The notes under the pieces: generated by a model
What the model saw: only the letters and a program-made list of their open reading frames with translations
Database searches by the model: none
What the model was told of the DNA's origin: nothing
Translations under genes and position numbers: made by a program
Assembly: GCA_964540655.1 (NCBI GenBank)
Contig: CAZINR010000016.1
Coordinates: forward strand, 1-23,961
DNA: 23,961 bases
DNA from: CAZQBY01 sp964540655
Lineage (GTDB): Archaea > Altiarchaeota > Altiarchaeia > JAFGQM01
Direction of reading: 5' to 3'
Shown here: piece by piece, positions 20,962 to 23,961 of the stretch
How positions within the stretch are numbered: position 1 is the stretch's first letter
Layout of the letters: each line of letters starts with the position of its first letter

Positions 20962-21436
20962 CTTTCTTTTTCAATCCCGCCATGCGAGCCAACAGGTCGT
21001 TGATGCCGTCGCCTCTGTATCCCAGACTACCGCCTATGCTGACGTGCTGCTTTATGCCGCCCCTGCTATGGCCCTTGGAGGGCGGATGAAGCTTGAAATA
21101 TGGTTTGATGCCCCCGTCTTCAAAAGACTTCTTGCCTGAAAGGAAGGACCTGGCGAACTCTTCGGCTTCATTTTTCTCAAGGCGCTTGTCTCCGGACTTT
21201 CTGCCCCACTTGGCAAGCAAGGAGGTGAAGAGCTTATCATCGATCTCCCCCCAGGTCACGAAATCCTTAACCTTGTTTATCATGCCTTTGTAAGCTGGCG
21301 TGAGGTCCACTACTATCGCCCAGTTGACCCTTCTGAGATGGAGCATTCGGAGAGTCTCCCTTATGTCCCTCCTCACGTCGACATCGCCCCTGATGCGGAT
21401 GACCGCTATCTTGCTCTGCTCTTTCTTGCCGCTCAT
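20945..21436 (-). CDS. rpl30: Ribosomal protein L30 (uL30), archaeal long form
   Basis: A 163-residue large-subunit protein. The segment IAVIRIRGDVDVRRDIRETLRMLHLRRVNWAIVVD is the L30 fold. The C-terminal extension typical of archaea and eukaryotes (L7-like) includes KPYFKLHPPSKGHSRGGIK. The ATG overlaps the rps5 stop as ATGA. Length agrees with archaeal homologues, usually about 155 residues. Confidence 0.96.
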   Translation of the reverse strand: MSGKKEQSKIAVIRIRGDVDVRRDIRETLRMLHLRRVNWAIVVDLTPAYKGMINKVKDFVTWGEIDDKLFTSLLAKWGRKSGDKRLEKNEAEEFARSFLSGKKSFEDGGIKPYFKLHPPSKGHSRGGIKQHVSIGGSLGYRGDGINDLLARMAGLKKKDGAKE

Positions 21437-22326
21437 CTTGATTCGAATCTGCTTGTGCTGGCCTTGGCCCCCTCCTTGAACCGGGAAAGCTCCTTAAGCG
21501 CTTCGTAAAGGGCCAGAGCCTGGTTTATCACAGTCCTGGAGTGGCCCCTGGAGAAGGTCCATATGTCGCTTATTCCAGCGAAATCCAGTATCGTCTTCAT
21601 GTTGTCTCCGGCCACCAGCCCCACACCTTTCGGAGCAGGCTTCAGTATGACCCTGACCGACCCCCTCTTGCCGCTGACTTCAAACGGGACAGTATGCGGC
21701 TCTCCGCAACCGCACTCCCAAGAGGCGCAACTTCGGGGGACCTTGATTATGTTGAGTTTTGCTCTGACGATGGCTTTCCTTATGGTCGGACCGACCTCTG
21801 TCCCCTTGGCGACCCCCGTTCCCATGTGGCCGTTCTTGTCGCCTACGACGACGAGTATGCTGAACCTCATCCTCCTGCCGCTGTCAAGGGTCCTTTGGAC
21901 CCTCCTCACATCCAGCACTTCTTCATTGAGTCCCGGAAGCAGGGTGTCAACGATGCCCACCTCCATTATCGAGATGCCTTCTTTGAGTATCTGGTCTATG
22001 TCCGTGACCTCTCCTGCTTTGACCTTCTTGCCTATCTCGGTCTTTGGGATCCACTCTTCTTCTTCGTAATCGCGCGGGCGCCTTCTCCTGTCGGAACTGC
22101 GTCCTCTTCCCCTGCCGCCCCTTTCTTTGGAGACCTGGTTCTCTTTTTCCGGCTTCTTCTCTTCCGCAGATTCCTCTGGCTTTTTCTGCTCCTTCGTCTC
22201 CTCTTCCTTCTTCTCCTCGGGGGCCGTCTTAGGCTTCTTCTCTACCTTAATCCTTTCCTCCACGGCCTTCTCCCCGCTCTCCTCGGGAGCAGACTTCTTG
22301 ATGTCCTCTTTCTTCTCTTCAGCCAT
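21433..22326 (-). CDS. rps5: Ribosomal protein S5 (uS5) with Lys/Glu-rich N-terminal extension
   Basis: A 297-residue protein. From about residue 90 it is archaeal uS5: EEWIPKTEIGKKVKAGEV, then the double-stranded RNA-binding core MRFSILVVVGDKNGHMGTGVAKG, a cysteine group CASWECGCGEPHTVP, and GVGLVAGDNMKTILDFAGISDIWT. uS5 lies at the mRNA entry site and affects decoding accuracy. Residues 1-75 are a Lys/Glu/Pro tail followed by an Arg/Gly block, absent from usual archaeal uS5 of about 210 residues. ATG 22326, two bases after the rpl18 stop, is preferred to TTG 22332. The tail resembles those on S28e and L32e. Confidence 0.95.
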   Translation of the reverse strand: MAEEKKEDIKKSAPEESGEKAVEERIKVEKKPKTAPEEKKEEETKEQKKPEESAEEKKPEKENQVSKERGGRGRGRSSDRRRRPRDYEEEEWIPKTEIGKKVKAGEVTDIDQILKEGISIMEVGIVDTLLPGLNEEVLDVRRVQRTLDSGRRMRFSILVVVGDKNGHMGTGVAKGTEVGPTIRKAIVRAKLNIIKVPRSCASWECGCGEPHTVPFEVSGKRGSVRVILKPAPKGVGLVAGDNMKTILDFAGISDIWTFSRGHSRTVINQALALYEALKELSRFKEGAKASTSRFESR

Positions 22327-22328
22327 TT

Positions 22329-22832
22329 TCAAAACTTGGAATCTATCTTTTTCTTGACTTGGTCAACCTGAGATTTAAGCTTGGCGTCTATATGCGCCCC
22401 ATCGAGCCTCTCCTGCGGGGGAAGCACGGACTCGTCATGCGGTATGTTCATGCCCGCGTCCAGCGCGCCCTTGAGAGCCGCGAAGACCTTCGAGCCCTTC
22501 ACTATGTCCCTGAACCCCAGATCCAGGAGGGCTTTCTCAGTCTTGGCCTTCACGGCCTTACGGCCGCAGAGATAACCGGTGAGATAAGCGGCGGGTATGT
22601 TAGAGCCCGAACCCTTCCAGCCCATCTTGGAGAGCTCTTTCGAGATTGCGGATGCCGTTGTCCGGTCTCCGTCCTCCGCATAGGAGACTATCTGACACCG
22701 CACATTCTTGTTGGATATCCGCACCACCAGTCTGGGAAGGCGCGATTTGAGCATCGCCAATCTGGCCTTATAATCGGTAAGCCCCTCTCGCTCCCTGCGG
22801 AACTTCACAACGTATTTAGGTCCTTTTGCCAT
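22329..22832 (-). CDS. rpl18: Ribosomal protein L18 (uL18)
   Basis: A 167-residue 5S rRNA-binding protein of the large subunit. Motifs seen are YVVKFRREREGLTDYKARLAMLKSRLPRLVVRISNKN at the start, then WKGSGSNIPAAYLTGYLCGRKA and the DAGMNIPHDESVLPPQERLDGAHI block typical of archaeal L18. The start is two bases after the rpl19e stop. No extension is present. It sits in the canonical position between L19e and S5. Confidence 0.97.
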   Translation of the reverse strand: MAKGPKYVVKFRREREGLTDYKARLAMLKSRLPRLVVRISNKNVRCQIVSYAEDGDRTTASAISKELSKMGWKGSGSNIPAAYLTGYLCGRKAVKAKTEKALLDLGFRDIVKGSKVFAALKGALDAGMNIPHDESVLPPQERLDGAHIDAKLKSQVDQVKKKIDSKF

Positions 22833-22834
22833 CT

Positions 22835-23287
22835 TTATTCCTTGAGCACCCCGTCCGTCTTCATAGACTCCCTGAGCTGCTTTATGTTATCGTAATCGCC
22901 GCCCTTCACCCTGAGGTAATACCTCCGGTAGACGGTCTTGTCTATCTTGCCCTCTTCCTTGAGCTTCCTCAGGAACCTTCTCTGCGAGCGGACCCTCTCC
23001 ATCCACTTGGCCTTGTCCGATTTCCTGCCGCCGGCCGTGCCCTTCCTCTTGCCGTGGCCGGTGGCCTTCCTCTTGCGCTTGAGCTCGACCCTCTTCTTGG
23101 CCCTTTTCCGGGTCTGCTTCTTGGCCGGTTTTTCCTGGATTAAGCCCTGAGTTATGAGCTCTCTCACGTCATCCCGGGTCATCGCCTGCGACACGTCGAC
23201 GGCCGCCTCCGGGTTCACCCAGACCCTGGATGCGCCTATCTTCAAAACCTCTGCGGCTATCCTCTTCTGCGTCTTGACGTCGCTCAT
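22835..23287 (-). CDS. rpl19e: Ribosomal protein L19e
   Basis: A 150-residue large-subunit protein present in archaea and eukaryotes. It reads VKTQKRIAAEVLKIGASRVW, then a basic Arg/Lys/Gly segment GHGKRKGTAGGRKSDKAKWMERVR, and the C-terminal YRRYYLRVKGGDYDNIKQLR, all family hallmarks. The length is normal. The ATG overlaps the rpl32e stop as ATGA, so the two are coupled. Confidence 0.97.
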   Translation of the reverse strand: MSDVKTQKRIAAEVLKIGASRVWVNPEAAVDVSQAMTRDDVRELITQGLIQEKPAKKQTRKRAKKRVELKRKRKATGHGKRKGTAGGRKSDKAKWMERVRSQRRFLRKLKEEGKIDKTVYRRYYLRVKGGDYDNIKQLRESMKTDGVLKE

Positions 23288-23952
23288 TCTTTATAGTTCA
23301 AAACCTGAATCTTCTTATCCTGCGCTGTTTTCTGCATCTCAGCCCGCTTCTTTCCGCCGACCGCCGATGCTATGACCGCTGCCTCGGTCTTCGGGTCCAG
23401 AGACTCCAGCTCGGAGGTATTGAATACCCTCACGGGCTTGAACCCGGTCGGATGCAACCCCTTGACCGTCTCCGGCGTCACGTAGCCGCTCCGCGGGTGC
23501 GCCGGCTTGTGCTTTTTGTCGTCCTGGTGGCCGGAGTCTATTCCTTTTGGTCTCCTCCAGCGGTTCGGCACCCTCTTCTTCTTGCCGTAGTTCTGCCTCT
23601 TGAACTTGCCCTTCTTTTTCTCCAGCCGGGATTTCTTCCTGGCAAGCTTGCTTGCTTCTGGCGAGCGTGATATCCGGTAGGTCTTGACCTTCTTTTCAGG
23701 CTTCTTTTTTACATCCTTTTTCTCTTTCTTCGGCTTATCTTCGGCCTTTTTCTCCTTGGGCGTCCCGGCTTTCTTCCCGGCCCTGCTCTTCATCTCGGGC
23801 TTCTTCAAATCCTCTTTAGCCTTTTCTTCCCTTTTCTTGCCCTTGGCGAAGCCCTTTACTTTGGAAACGGCCTTCTTTTTAGGCTCGTCTGCGGCCTCGG
23901 CCGCGGGCTTCTTGGCCTTCTCGGTTCCCTTGGTTTTCTTCTTAGTTGCCAT
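23284..23952 (-). CDS. rpl32e: Ribosomal protein L32e with Lys-rich N-terminal extension
   Basis: A 222-residue protein. The C-terminal 130 residues are L32e: RLEKKKGKFKRQNYGKKKRVPNRWRRPKGIDS and PRSGYVTPETVKGLHPTGFKPVRVFN, then AVIASAVGGKKRAEMQ. The first 90 residues are Lys/Glu/Ala/Pro low-complexity sequence. L32e in several archaea has an N-terminal extension, so this one is less surprising than those on S28e or S5. ATG 23952 is chosen over GTG 23955 because it overlaps an upstream TGA as TGATG, the coupling expected with rpl6. Confidence 0.94.
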   Translation of the reverse strand: MATKKKTKGTEKAKKPAAEAADEPKKKAVSKVKGFAKGKKREEKAKEDLKKPEMKSRAGKKAGTPKEKKAEDKPKKEKKDVKKKPEKKVKTYRISRSPEASKLARKKSRLEKKKGKFKRQNYGKKKRVPNRWRRPKGIDSGHQDDKKHKPAHPRSGYVTPETVKGLHPTGFKPVRVFNTSELESLDPKTEAAVIASAVGGKKRAEMQKTAQDKKIQVLNYKE

Positions 23953-23961
23953 CACTTGAGT
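23952..23961 (-). CDS. Probable 3' end of the upstream gene, expected to be rpl6 (partial)
   Basis: Only two sense codons (Leu-Lys) and a TGA stop are in the window, overlapping the rpl32e ATG as TGATG. The name rests only on the conserved gene order rpl6-rpl32e in archaea. Confidence 0.35.

Noticed and set aside
1..23961. CRISPR arrays, insertion sequences or rRNA genes
   Set aside because: No regularly spaced repeats, transposase-like frames or rRNA motifs were seen; apart from the tRNA-linked repeats and vapBC, the window looks like core chromosome.

Overview
The window is a dense archaeal chromosome segment, roughly 55% GC. Archaeal markers are the ribosomal proteins L7Ae, S28e, L24e, L14e, L34e, L19e, L32e and an S26e-like protein, archaeal-type adenylate kinase, an EMC3-like DUF106 protein, Cbf5, two tRNA genes with bulge-helix-bulge (BHB) introns, and TATA boxes in place of sigma promoters. 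The lineage cannot be fixed from the sequence alone. An uncultivated anaerobe is plausible because it carries the sulfide-dependent homocysteine pathway. DPANN, Altiarchaeota-like or deep euryarchaeal affiliation all remain open.

Layout. 1-317: 3' end of an RraA-like gene. 369-507: tRNA-Ile with a UAU anticodon and a 64-nt intron, followed by a T-run and a long imperfect hairpin whose 3' arm copies the tRNA 3' end. 640-1301 (minus): a VapBC toxin-antitoxin pair, divergent from ileS and gltX (1405-6021). 6027-6188 (minus): a 53-residue DUF3096-like membrane protein. 6321-7912: rpl7ae-rps28e-rpl24e-ndk, all overlapping. 7909-8637 (minus): TatD nuclease. 8732-11309: three-gene homocysteine operon (COG1900-CBS, NIL-ferredoxin, UPF0280). 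11359-13257: Kef-type antiporter with an NAD-binding domain. 13260-13667 (minus): small anchored Cys-rich protein. 13722-13847 (minus): tRNA-Leu(UAG) with a 41-nt intron. 13896-14303 (minus): S26e-like protein. 14304-14713: tRNA-Ser(GCU) between two structured elements that reuse its acceptor-stem sequence.

14714-23961 (minus strand, so transcription runs from high to low coordinates) is the distal spc-type superoperon: [rpl6 end]-rpl32e-rpl19e-rpl18-rps5-rpl30-rpl15-secY-adk-DUF106-rpl34e-cmk-rpl14e-truB-methyltransferase. Most joints are overlaps or gaps of a few bases, and short breaks precede adk, rpl14e and truB. It couples ribosome assembly, membrane protein insertion (SecY plus the EMC3-like protein), nucleotide kinases and rRNA modification.

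Points that stand out: (1) a tRNA-Ile(UAU) gene, rare in Archaea, where AUA is normally read by an agmatidine-modified CAU tRNA; (2) hairpin elements about 90 nt downstream of two different tRNA genes, each ending in a direct copy of that tRNA's own 3' end; (3) Lys/Glu-rich tails on at least six ribosomal proteins; (4) UPF0280 in one operon with the two homocysteine-synthesis genes.
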